A stretch of DNA of 64,000 nt from Aliidiomarina maris (GTDB taxonomy: Bacteria; Pseudomonadota; Gammaproteobacteria; Enterobacterales; Alteromonadaceae). The position numbers and the translations under genes are program-made. The stretch is taken from positions 1-64,000 of the forward strand of contig NZ_PIPK01000005.1 in NCBI RefSeq assembly GCF_003987335.1, given 5' to 3'. The notes beneath the pieces are model-generated. The model was not told the origin of the DNA. It worked only from the letters and a program-made list of their open reading frames with translations, and searched no databases. Of the stretch, positions 46,758 to 54,776 are shown in pieces; the stretch's first letter is position 1; every line of letters starts with the position of its first letter.

Positions 46758-47705
46758 ATGGCACCCGGGCAACGAGCGTTGGTGTTTGCAATAAGCGCGG
46801 TGTTGCTATGGTCCACTGTCGCCACCGCATTTAAAATTACGCTTGAATACTTATCGCCTTTGCACATGGTCGCTATTGCCAGCAGTGTTTCGTGGGCGGT
46901 GTTTATGGCGATTGTTTGGCATCAAGGCTTGCTGCCAAGTGCCCGTGCAGAATGGCGCTCGGCACCTTGGTTGTATGTGTTGATGGGGTTGATTAATCCA
47001 GCCCTTTATTACTGGATACTGTTTGCCGCTTACGCCTTGCTACCCGCTTCACAGGCGCAGCCGCTCAACTATACTTGGGCTATCGCGCTGACGTTTATGG
47101 CGGCGATATTCTTGCGGCAACGTATTCGCAAGCGTGATTATGTCGCCGCAGCACTGGGTTACGCCGGGGTCTTAGTGATAGCCACCAAAGGCAATGTGAG
47201 CGGCTTTTTCAGCGCCATGCAAAGCCCCCTTGGGGTGGCTTTGGCATTATTGTCAACCTTATTGTGGGCGACTTACTGGATTATTAATACGCGTCGTACG
47301 TGTTCACCAGTTATTAGCCTTTGGCTTGGGTTTAGTGTGTCACTCCCTGTGCTGTGGGCGGCCGTGTGGTTGCTTGAAGGCGCTAGCTTTTTCACTCATG
47401 CAGCCGGGGTGCCTTGGCAAGGCTGGCTGGCGGTGACCTATGTTGGTCTGTTTGAAATGGGCGTGACCTTTTTGCTTTGGCTCAAAGCGATGCGTGAAGC
47501 GGACAATGTCGCACTGATTAGCAATTTGATTTTTATTTCACCCTTCATTTCATTGCTACTGCTGGCCAGTATTATCGGGGAAACGATTTACCCTGCCACT
47601 GTGTTTGGCTTGTGTATGATTATTATCGGTTTACTGGTGCAACGTCTGGCGCTAAAAAGCTGGCTACCGCCTAAGCGCTGGCGCGGTAAAAAATCTGAAT
47701 TTTAG
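46758..47705 (+). CDS. EamA/DMT-family transporter
   Basis: 315 residues with ten hydrophobic helices in two EamA repeats (ALVFAISAVLLWSTVATAFK start, VALALLSTLLWATYWIINTR second). The family exports metabolites and amino acids; no substrate can be assigned. It probably shares a transcript with the lipoprotein gene nine bp downstream. Confidence 0.9.
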   Translation: MAPGQRALVFAISAVLLWSTVATAFKITLEYLSPLHMVAIASSVSWAVFMAIVWHQGLLPSARAEWRSAPWLYVLMGLINPALYYWILFAAYALLPASQAQPLNYTWAIALTFMAAIFLRQRIRKRDYVAAALGYAGVLVIATKGNVSGFFSAMQSPLGVALALLSTLLWATYWIINTRRTCSPVISLWLGFSVSLPVLWAAVWLLEGASFFTHAAGVPWQGWLAVTYVGLFEMGVTFLLWLKAMREADNVALISNLIFISPFISLLLLASIIGETIYPATVFGLCMIIIGLLVQRLALKSWLPPKRWRGKKSEF

Positions 47706-47714
47706 GAGCCACTT

Positions 47715-48068
47715 ATGGTGTTAACAACAAAGGCTGCAACAAGGCGCGTGGCATGCGCGGTAATCGGTTTACTGTGGTTGGTCGCGTGTACGCCAGCGCC
47801 GCAGCAGTTAAGTTTGCAAGTGTTGGCGGATAATCAGCAGCAAGTCAGCGGTCAGCATGTGATCACTGAGGGCGTGGTGAGAGGCTTTGATGACCCAGAG
47901 CATTATTGGTTAGAAGACAGCGCCATGAATCGTGTCGCAGTGCACCCGCAATATTTACTGGCCGATAAAGTGGGCGAACGTGTGCAAGTACGCGGACAGT
48001 TTCACGCCGACCGTGAGCGCGGGCGCTGGATAGATGCCCGCGAGCTTACCGTGCTGGAGAGCGATTAG
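47715..48068 (+). CDS. Small OB-fold lipoprotein
   Basis: 117 residues. A lipobox LVAC at about residue 25 follows a hydrophobic leader. The mature part has VITEGVVRGFDDPEHYWLED and RVQVRGQFHADRERGRWIDA, a pattern of short strands like the OB-fold periplasmic proteins. Function unknown. Ends 4 bp inside the convergent pfkB-like gene. Confidence 0.75.
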   Translation: MVLTTKAATRRVACAVIGLLWLVACTPAPQQLSLQVLADNQQQVSGQHVITEGVVRGFDDPEHYWLEDSAMNRVAVHPQYLLADKVGERVQVRGQFHADRERGRWIDARELTVLESD

Positions 48069-49024
48069 AACGGGGTTTCCACGACCTCGGTATAGGCACG
48101 CTCAAGCCAGTCGAGGTCTTCTAATTGATTACCCTCACATTGCACGGTCACCAGCGCGGCTGCAACACCGTAACGAAAAGCCTGAACCAGCGGTGCCCCT
48201 TGATTCAGTTGGTGGGCTAGGGCTGACATGAAGGAATCGCCTGCGCCTACGTGACTGACGATATGAACTGCTGGCGCGCTGACATACACAGGCTGGCTGT
48301 CGCGCTGGACGAGCACCGCCCCGCCTCGGTTCAGGGTGACAATCAGCACTTCGACCGCGCCTTTAGCCACTAAATCTTGCATTTGTTCAGCTAATTCAGC
48401 CACGGAGGCATCTTCTGGGTAACCGAGTGATGCGAATTCTTTGCGGTTGAGCTTGGCCAAATAGGCGCCTTGATACAGCGAACCTTGCAGTGCCACGCCT
48501 GACGTATCTAGCAGAACTCGCGTACCCTGCTGGCGCACGCGGGCAATAATCTTGGCATAAAAATCAGCCTCTACACCTTCACCCAAGCTGCCGCTTAGCA
48601 CTAACCATGGCGCGTGTTGCTGACAGATCGCTGCAACGCACGCGGCTAGTTCAGACCGCGATAAGCGTGGCCCGGGAAATACAAAATGGTGCATGACACC
48701 GCGACCCACATCTGTAATTCCAAGGTTTTGCCGAGTGTGCTGGTCGATCGCAATGGCTTGGTATGGCTGCTGCTCGTCTTTTAACAGCTGCTCTAAATAG
48801 CGGCCATTTGGACCGCCGCTTGGAAATATGGCGAAGCTGTCACTTCCCATGCGACGCACATTACGCGCAACATTCAAGCCGCCCCCACCCGGTAATAGCG
48901 CGGTTTGGATACAGCGTGATTTGCTGTCGTCAAAAATATGCTCAGTGCGGCCAAATAAGTCGAGTGCAGGGTTCATGGTAAATGTCACCACTTGGTAGCA
49001 ACGCTGGTTGGGCATATGACGCAC
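48065..49024 (-). CDS. pfkB: PfkB-type 6-phosphofructokinase
   Basis: 319 residues, or 316 from the ATG at 49015. PfkB-family signatures are MNPALDLF, LLPGGGGLNVARNV, TRQNLGITDVG and the catalytic HVGAGDSFMSAL. Similarity in the substrate region is to E. coli PfkB (fructose-6-phosphate kinase) rather than FruK, and no fru genes are adjacent. It may serve glycolysis or sugar use. A single gene on the minus strand. Confidence 0.85.
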   Translation of the reverse strand: MRHMPNQRCYQVVTFTMNPALDLFGRTEHIFDDSKSRCIQTALLPGGGGLNVARNVRRMGSDSFAIFPSGGPNGRYLEQLLKDEQQPYQAIAIDQHTRQNLGITDVGRGVMHHFVFPGPRLSRSELAACVAAICQQHAPWLVLSGSLGEGVEADFYAKIIARVRQQGTRVLLDTSGVALQGSLYQGAYLAKLNRKEFASLGYPEDASVAELAEQMQDLVAKGAVEVLIVTLNRGGAVLVQRDSQPVYVSAPAVHIVSHVGAGDSFMSALAHQLNQGAPLVQAFRYGVAAALVTVQCEGNQLEDLDWLERAYTEVVETPF

Positions 49025-49164
49025 CTCTAAAGTGAAGGTTAAAGCGATCTTTGGGGGTTAAATTTGACTATAAACTTAGCAGATAGACTATGTTTAACAT
49101 CAAGTTTTATCCACATTGCTGACGTGGCAGTGTTTCGAATCGCTTATTTAGAAGGGATCAGAGA

Positions 49165-49515
49165 ATGACAAGAGCCATATTAACTACTCAGTGGCGCGCT
49201 ATTTTAGTCCTATATGGTGCCACCTTCATTGCCGCTGCATTAGGAAGTGTAGGGTCGGCGTCGGCAGGCGACTTTTATCAGCAACTCAACCTGCCCGCAT
49301 TTGCGCCGCCCGGCTGGGTATTCGGTCCCGCATGGACCTTCCTTTATATTGCGATGGCAACCGCGGCATTTTTGGTGTGGCGCAGTCAGGCTGAAGGCCG
49401 AACTCGGCCGGTGTTGACACTTTTTCTAATTCATTTGGCGGTCAATTCACTTTGGAGTTGGCTATTCTTTGCCTGGCGCACAGGCTTGATACCTGCGTGC
49501 CTCAACTCAGTGTGA
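49165..49515 (+). pseudogene. TspO/MBR-family protein, C-terminally truncated
   Basis: 116 residues, against about 150-160 in the family. Helices 1-4 are present (LPAFAPPGWVFGPAWTFLY and NSLWSWLFFAWRTG signatures), but after FFAWRTG the frame runs into IPACLNSV and stops at 49515, overlapping the end of the EVE gene. The fifth helix is missing, so the tryptophan-rich receptor is probably non-functional. A deletion that joined this gene to the EVE gene would explain it. AAGGGAT supports the start. Confidence 0.75.
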
Positions 49516-49968
49516 TAGGGCTTGGGCTATTGCCGCCCATTCGGCGGCGCTTAATGGCATCACGGATAAACGTGCACGCTTCACTAAGTGACTGTCCTGC
49601 AGCGCTGGCATTTGCTTTAATTTGGCCAAGCTAAGCACCGACTGTGCTTTGCTGACAAAGGCCAAATCGACGCTCGTCCAGCGCGGCTGCTCAGGGTCTG
49701 CTTTCGGGTCAAAATATGTCGACTCGGGGTCAAACTGCAGTGGGTCTGGGTACGCTGTGCGTGCTACGCGCAAGGTGCCTGCAATGCCAATGTCAGCGCA
49801 GCTGGAGTGGTACAAATACACCTCGTCACCCACTTGCATTTCGCGCATAAAATTACGTGCTTGGTAATTGCGCACGCCGTCCCAGCGGATAACGCCGTTA
49901 CGCTTCGCAACAAAATCGTCAATACCGCACTCATCGGGTTCCGATTTAACCAACCAAAACTGACTCAT
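49507..49968 (-). CDS. EVE-domain protein
   Basis: 153 residues, the full EVE fold: QFWLVKSEPDECGIDDF, WDGVRNYQARNFMREM and YLYHSSCADIGIAG, with the GTLRVARTAYPD strand. EVE is a PUA-like fold that reads modified bases in nucleic acids; bacterial single-domain proteins of this type are common and their ligand is not established. Confidence 0.92.
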   Translation of the reverse strand: MSQFWLVKSEPDECGIDDFVAKRNGVIRWDGVRNYQARNFMREMQVGDEVYLYHSSCADIGIAGTLRVARTAYPDPLQFDPESTYFDPKADPEQPRWTSVDLAFVSKAQSVLSLAKLKQMPALQDSHLVKRARLSVMPLSAAEWAAIAQALSH

Positions 49969-49971
49969 AAC

Positions 49972-51300
49972 CTAGGCTCCTGTGTGTGGGCTGCTGGCTA
50001 GACGGGCATTGTCGCGGTCGTGATGCCAAAGCTTAAACGCAAAGTAGACCCCGATGGCCGCGAGCAGGGTATAAAACCACATACCTGGGGCGTAACCCTG
50101 GGGGTAAGTTGGCCCTGCGTCAAACACGTCGTTTAAACGGCCAATAATCAATGGTACTACGGCCCAACCAACTTGCTGACACAGCGTCATTAAGGCGTAG
50201 GCAGACCCAAGCCGTCGCGCATCGACGAGGTAAGCGACCGATGGCCACATGACCGCTGGAATCAGCGAGAACACAGCGCCAAGTAAGAAAATCACAATGA
50301 ACAATGTCAGCGGCACCATCGCACTGCCGATGAAAGGTATCCACAGGTAGACATCGGGGCCTGCTGGCAAATAGGTGACTGCGACAAATAATGGCAGCAT
50401 CACGATAGCCCCTGCTGCCATAAACAAGCCGCGCCGGCCGACACGGTCAACCAGTAAGCCAAAAAGTGGAGTTAAAATAATCGCAGCGACGGGTAATAAG
50501 CTACTTAACAAGCCTGCGGTTTCGCGGGTGATACCGTGGGCTTGCTGGAAGTAATCAATCGCAAAACTACGAAAAGGGAATACGGTGGCATAAAACACCA
50601 CACATAGCGCGACAATGTACCAATAGGCCAAAGGAAATTTGTATAAGCTTTTGAAGTCAATTTTATCGTCGTTCGCGCTAACGACTTCACCGACCTGGTA
50701 TTGCTGTTGGGCACGCTTTTCTAAAATCCAGTACAACATGGCAGCGGTGACTGAAATACCAGCGACTGCGCTGGCAAGCCATAACGGGTCTTGCCAATTG
50801 GTGTAGAGCGGGCTGGCAAACGAGGTTGACCAGTCGGCCGAAGCCGAACCTAACCGTGAAATCGACAGGTTAATGCCAAACGCAAAGCTTAATTCTTTGC
50901 CTTTAAACCATTTCGCCAATACCGTTGTTGCAGCCACTATCAGAGGCTCCGCGCCCACCCCTAATAAAAAGCGACCAGCCAAAATCACTTCATAGCGTGA
51001 CGTCGCGACGGTCAATACTGCAGCGCCTAAGCAAATAAGCGCAAATACCAACAGCGCCTTTTGAGTGCCAAAGCGGTCAATTGCATAGCCTCCAACTAAC
51101 AACACCAGCAAAGCGGCAATATTATATGCCGTTGATAGCATGCCAATTTGCGCATAACTAAAGCCCGGGTCTTCGCGTAGTAAATCGACAATCGGCCAGA
51201 GTGAGTCGTACACGTAGTAATTGCCAAACATGGCCAAACTGACGCAAAACAAAATGGCCCAGCGATACACCTTAGGCGGTGCGGGTTTGAATGTATTCAT
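49972..51300 (-). CDS. MFS transporter (MFSD1-like)
   Basis: 442 residues, 12 hydrophobic helices in two halves. The MFS motif A is seen in GGYAIDRFGTQKAL and again in GLLVDRVGRRGLF. The sequence resembles bacterial relatives of the MFSD1 group. The substrate is unknown. Lies 3 bp upstream of the EVE gene and is probably co-transcribed with it. Confidence 0.88.
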   Translation of the reverse strand: MNTFKPAPPKVYRWAILFCVSLAMFGNYYVYDSLWPIVDLLREDPGFSYAQIGMLSTAYNIAALLVLLVGGYAIDRFGTQKALLVFALICLGAAVLTVATSRYEVILAGRFLLGVGAEPLIVAATTVLAKWFKGKELSFAFGINLSISRLGSASADWSTSFASPLYTNWQDPLWLASAVAGISVTAAMLYWILEKRAQQQYQVGEVVSANDDKIDFKSLYKFPLAYWYIVALCVVFYATVFPFRSFAIDYFQQAHGITRETAGLLSSLLPVAAIILTPLFGLLVDRVGRRGLFMAAGAIVMLPLFVAVTYLPAGPDVYLWIPFIGSAMVPLTLFIVIFLLGAVFSLIPAVMWPSVAYLVDARRLGSAYALMTLCQQVGWAVVPLIIGRLNDVFDAGPTYPQGYAPGMWFYTLLAAIGVYFAFKLWHHDRDNARLASSPHTGA

Positions 51301-51480
51301 GGAGGCGCTACGTTAATCGGGAAAGTGTAAATGTTACCGTAATTCCGTTAAGTTCACAGCATTTCGTCCACATTTGTCTACGCTTGTTGGCAGGGGATCG
51401 CAAACTGCGGTCAGCACATAGACCCTCGCGAGTGGTTTTAGCGCGAGATATTTTCAGTTAACTAATTAGGGACAACACAT

Positions 51481-52314
51481 ATGGCGGGACTTTCTTCTAA
51501 TAGCACCTCAGCCGTTTCCTGGGGCGCTGTGTTTGCTGGGGCAGCAGCTGCTGCAGCATTATCTTTCTTGTTGATGGTGTTAGGCTTTGGTTTTGGTTTA
51601 CTTAGCGTGTCACCGTGGTCGGGCGAAGGTGTCGATGCTCAAACGATTGGCTTCGGTTCTATCGTTTGGTTGATTATCATTCAATTGGCGGCCGCCGGTT
51701 TAGGTGGTTATTTAGCTGGGCGCTTACGCACCAAGTGGCCTGATGTGCATACCGACGAAGTCTATTTTCGTGATACAGCACACGGCTTAGTCACATGGTC
51801 GGTGTCGACTTTAGTCGCGGTAGTGTTTTTCAGCGGTAGTGCGGCAGCGATCATGATGGGCGGTGCAAAAGCAGTATCTGGCGCAGCAGACCAAGGCATG
51901 TCAGCGGCTGAGCAAGTTCTTGATGAGCAAGACTTCTATGCGCGTCGTTTATTACGTACTGAGAACTGGGACGAAAGTGCTGATGCGGGCCGCATCGACG
52001 AGGTCAGTGCCATTTTAGTGCGTACCTTACGTGACGGTGAAATGAGCGACAGCGACCGTGAGTACTTAGTTGACATGGTTGAAGCGCGTTCAGACCTATC
52101 ACGCAACAATGCGGCCGACCGCGTTGATACGGTGATTAGCGATGCTGAAGCGTATTACCAGCAAGCCTTGGAAATGGTTGATGATGCGCGCCGAGCTGCT
52201 GCATGGACAGCGATTTGGATGTTTGTCGCATTGCTGGCAGGTGCGTTCTTCGCTGCGTTAATGGCCACCTTTGGTGGGCGTCAGCGTGACAGCGTATTAG
52301 GTGCTCAAGTTTAA
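51481..52314 (+). CDS. Conserved membrane protein of unknown function
   Basis: 277 residues. Hydrophobic helices at about 12-38, 55-80, 100-125 and 240-262, with a ~110-residue acidic, helical, coiled-coil-like segment (LDEQDFYARRLLRTENWDES to AADRVDTVISDAEAYYQQAL) before the last. A glycine/alanine-rich N-terminus and GFGSIVWLIIIQLAAAGLGG are typical of small PhnA-less membrane proteins with no known function. AGGGACAAC precedes the ATG. Followed by a tiny hydrophobic ORF. Confidence 0.75.
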   Translation: MAGLSSNSTSAVSWGAVFAGAAAAAALSFLLMVLGFGFGLLSVSPWSGEGVDAQTIGFGSIVWLIIIQLAAAGLGGYLAGRLRTKWPDVHTDEVYFRDTAHGLVTWSVSTLVAVVFFSGSAAAIMMGGAKAVSGAADQGMSAAEQVLDEQDFYARRLLRTENWDESADAGRIDEVSAILVRTLRDGEMSDSDREYLVDMVEARSDLSRNNAADRVDTVISDAEAYYQQALEMVDDARRAAAWTAIWMFVALLAGAFFAALMATFGGRQRDSVLGAQV

Positions 52315-52344
52315 ACTAAACCTCATTTGAGAAGGAATCACACG

Positions 52345-52416
52345 ATGAAATTTTTATTACTTTGGATGCTTGGTTTGCCGTTGCCTTTAGTGATCTTGCT
52401 GGCGTTAATCTTCTAA
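52345..52416 (+). CDS. Putative 23-residue hydrophobic peptide
   Basis: The frame MKFLLLWMLGLPLPLVILLALIF is a single TM helix and has an AGAAGGA site nine bases before the ATG. It lies 30 bp after the gene for the membrane protein and is followed by an inverted repeat. The good ribosome site and location favour a real small membrane peptide; the short length makes that uncertain. Confidence 0.5.
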   Translation: MKFLLLWMLGLPLPLVILLALIF

Positions 52417-52470
52417 GATTCAGCAAGATAGGCTATGTAAACTGTTAAAAGTAAGTCGTTTATTAGTAAT

Positions 52471-52499
52471 CACAAGTGAACAAGGATTGTTCACTTGTG
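52471..52499. repeat. 13-bp perfect inverted repeat before the TPR-GGDEF gene
   Basis: CACAAGTGAACAA (52471-52483) and TTGTTCACTTGTG (52487-52499) pair perfectly around GGA. No run of T residues follows; instead TATAAT occurs at 52502-52507, and the next gene starts at 52553. It could be an operator or a hairpin ending the previous transcript. Confidence 0.7.
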
Positions 52500-52552
52500 T
52501 CTTATAATATATTCTTATTTAATTAGAAATATAATAAGAAAAATCCACTATC

Positions 52553-54670
52553 ATGCTTAAGCTTAAGACGCCGTTGCTGCTGTCCATTTTACTTGTCGCT
52601 GTTCTCATCGGCTGGCAAGTTCTTACACCTATAGTAAACGCAGTGTCACCAGCAACCACCGTTTCAACTCCCGCAATGACAGCCACGCAAGCCGTGACCA
52701 CGAGTTATTCAACGTTCCGTGATGAAGCCCTTGAGCAGCAATTAGATGCTGCCCTTGAGGTCGGTTTCTACCCGCCCAATCGTGAGCGTTTTCACGCCAT
52801 TTTAGCCTTACTTGACGATACCACCCCGATTGATACCTACGTGCGCGCGAAGAGTTACCGTGCCTATGAGTTGCTGTTGGCAGAAGGTGACGGCGCTGCG
52901 GCGTTTGCTCTGGTAGCAGATTTGCAGCAGCGCGCGCAGCAAAGTGGCAGCCGGGACGCACAGCTAGAAGCGATGTTAGCTGAAGCGCAATTACTCCTGT
53001 TTGACCAACAACCACGCCAAGCCATGGCGCGAATTTTCCGCTTCGAAGACAAAGTGGGCCAAGTGAGCAGTCCTCGCTTAAGTTTCTTTGCTAACCATCT
53101 GATTGGCCGAATTTTGCAGGAAAACTCTCAATATGAGGAAGCCTTGGAGTACTTTTTACGCTCCCACGATGTGATGCAAAATAATGACCGCGAATTGTCG
53201 AACCGACGGCTCATATTTGTAAATCTGCACATTGCGCGCATTCAAAGCGAATTGCGCAATGATGAGGCGGCGCTTGCCACGACGATTGAAACCATTGAGC
53301 TTGCACTGGACAGTGAACTGCATGCACGCTTGCCCGACTTATATGTATTAAAGGGTTTTATCGAGCGCACTTTTGACCCTCACACTGCCAAGCAAAGTTT
53401 TGAACAAGCTATTTATTGGGCGGACCGCTTAGGCGATACGCGGGTACGCTTGATTGGCCGCAATAATTTAGGCTCGGTCTACTTGCTGGCGGAGCAGTAC
53501 GATGCTGCGCGCGCTATATTACTGGAGGCGCTTGGCATCGCGAACCAGCTGGAGCGAGAGCAAGACACACCGGTGATTTATTTTAACCTTGGCTATATTC
53601 AAGTGTTAGAGGGTGACTATGCCGCCGGTATTGAGCAAATGGAGCAAGCAACTGACGCGTTCAGAGAATATGGCCGTCAGTCTGAAGTTGCTGATTGGCT
53701 TGGCTTTATGGCACACGCGTATGAGCTCAGTGGGCGTTATGAGGAACAGGCGCAGACCTTGTTAGAGCAGCGGCGCTTGCGTGACGACCTATTCCGTAGC
53801 GAGCGTGACCGTGTGGTGAGTGCGCTACAGTTACGTTTTCGTAGCCAGGAGCAAAACCGTCGCATCGAGCTGTTGCATCAACAAGGCCAGCTACAGGCCG
53901 AGCAACTGTCGAACCAGCAACTACAGCAGCGTATTGTACAATTGGTTGTATTGGTGGCGGTGCTGGGTTTGTGCATCCTTATTTTCTTCGTACGCAGCTT
54001 GCGCCGCGCGAACAACAGATTAAATGAGGCAAATAAAGCCTTACATGACCAATCGATTCGAGACCCGTTAACTGGTTTGTTGAACCGTCGCTCCTTGCAA
54101 CAGGCAATGGAAAGCCACCGCCGTTTGCCAAGTGAAACCGATGCGATATTCTTACTCGACATCGACTTGTTTAAGCAAGTCAATGATATTGAGGGTCACG
54201 CTGCTGGTGACGAAGTACTGACGACAGTGGCAGAGCGCTTAAAGCGGGTATGTCGTGACAGTGATCTTGTGGTGCGATGGGGCGGTGAAGAGTTCTTGAT
54301 CGTACTAAGGCACACCCATATTGAAGCATTACCAAATTTTGCTCGACGCCTACTCAACACTATTGGTGAGCAGCCAATGACTTATGCGGGCCAGTCCATT
54401 CGCGTGACTGCCACCGCGGGTTTTGTCACCCTGCCATTAAGCACAGACAGTGACGCGAACTTCGATTGGGAACGCGCTATTCAATTGGCGGATGTGTTGC
54501 TCTATTACGGTAAAGCCCATGGCCGTAACCAAGTCAATGGCCTGATCAAGGTGCATCGGCCATTGAGTCCAGACACGCAAACATTACTATTTACCGATAT
54601 CGCCAGTGTGATTGGGGCCGACTGGGTAACCCACGTCTATGTGGAGGGGCCACAGCAAGCGCCCAAGTAA
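52553..54670 (+). CDS. TPR-repeat diguanylate cyclase
   Basis: 705 residues. An N-terminal helix (leader or anchor), a periplasmic region of tetratricopeptide-like helices (about 60-420), a TM segment near 470 (IVQLVVLVAVLGLCILIFFV) and a C-terminal GGDEF domain. The catalytic site is RWGGEEFLIVL and DPLTGLLNRRSL is the substrate loop, both intact. It should make c-di-GMP on a periplasmic protein-interaction signal. Confidence 0.92.
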   Translation: MLKLKTPLLLSILLVAVLIGWQVLTPIVNAVSPATTVSTPAMTATQAVTTSYSTFRDEALEQQLDAALEVGFYPPNRERFHAILALLDDTTPIDTYVRAKSYRAYELLLAEGDGAAAFALVADLQQRAQQSGSRDAQLEAMLAEAQLLLFDQQPRQAMARIFRFEDKVGQVSSPRLSFFANHLIGRILQENSQYEEALEYFLRSHDVMQNNDRELSNRRLIFVNLHIARIQSELRNDEAALATTIETIELALDSELHARLPDLYVLKGFIERTFDPHTAKQSFEQAIYWADRLGDTRVRLIGRNNLGSVYLLAEQYDAARAILLEALGIANQLEREQDTPVIYFNLGYIQVLEGDYAAGIEQMEQATDAFREYGRQSEVADWLGFMAHAYELSGRYEEQAQTLLEQRRLRDDLFRSERDRVVSALQLRFRSQEQNRRIELLHQQGQLQAEQLSNQQLQQRIVQLVVLVAVLGLCILIFFVRSLRRANNRLNEANKALHDQSIRDPLTGLLNRRSLQQAMESHRRLPSETDAIFLLDIDLFKQVNDIEGHAAGDEVLTTVAERLKRVCRDSDLVVRWGGEEFLIVLRHTHIEALPNFARRLLNTIGEQPMTYAGQSIRVTATAGFVTLPLSTDSDANFDWERAIQLADVLLYYGKAHGRNQVNGLIKVHRPLSPDTQTLLFTDIASVIGADWVTHVYVEGPQQAPK

Positions 54671-54776
54671 CCAGGAAGTCCAATACGCTAGACTGCGCGG
54701 GTTAAAGGTTGCGTCAGATCAAACTTGAGGCCTCTGCGCTATGTTACGCTGACCAATTTAAACCAAGGGTTGCGCT

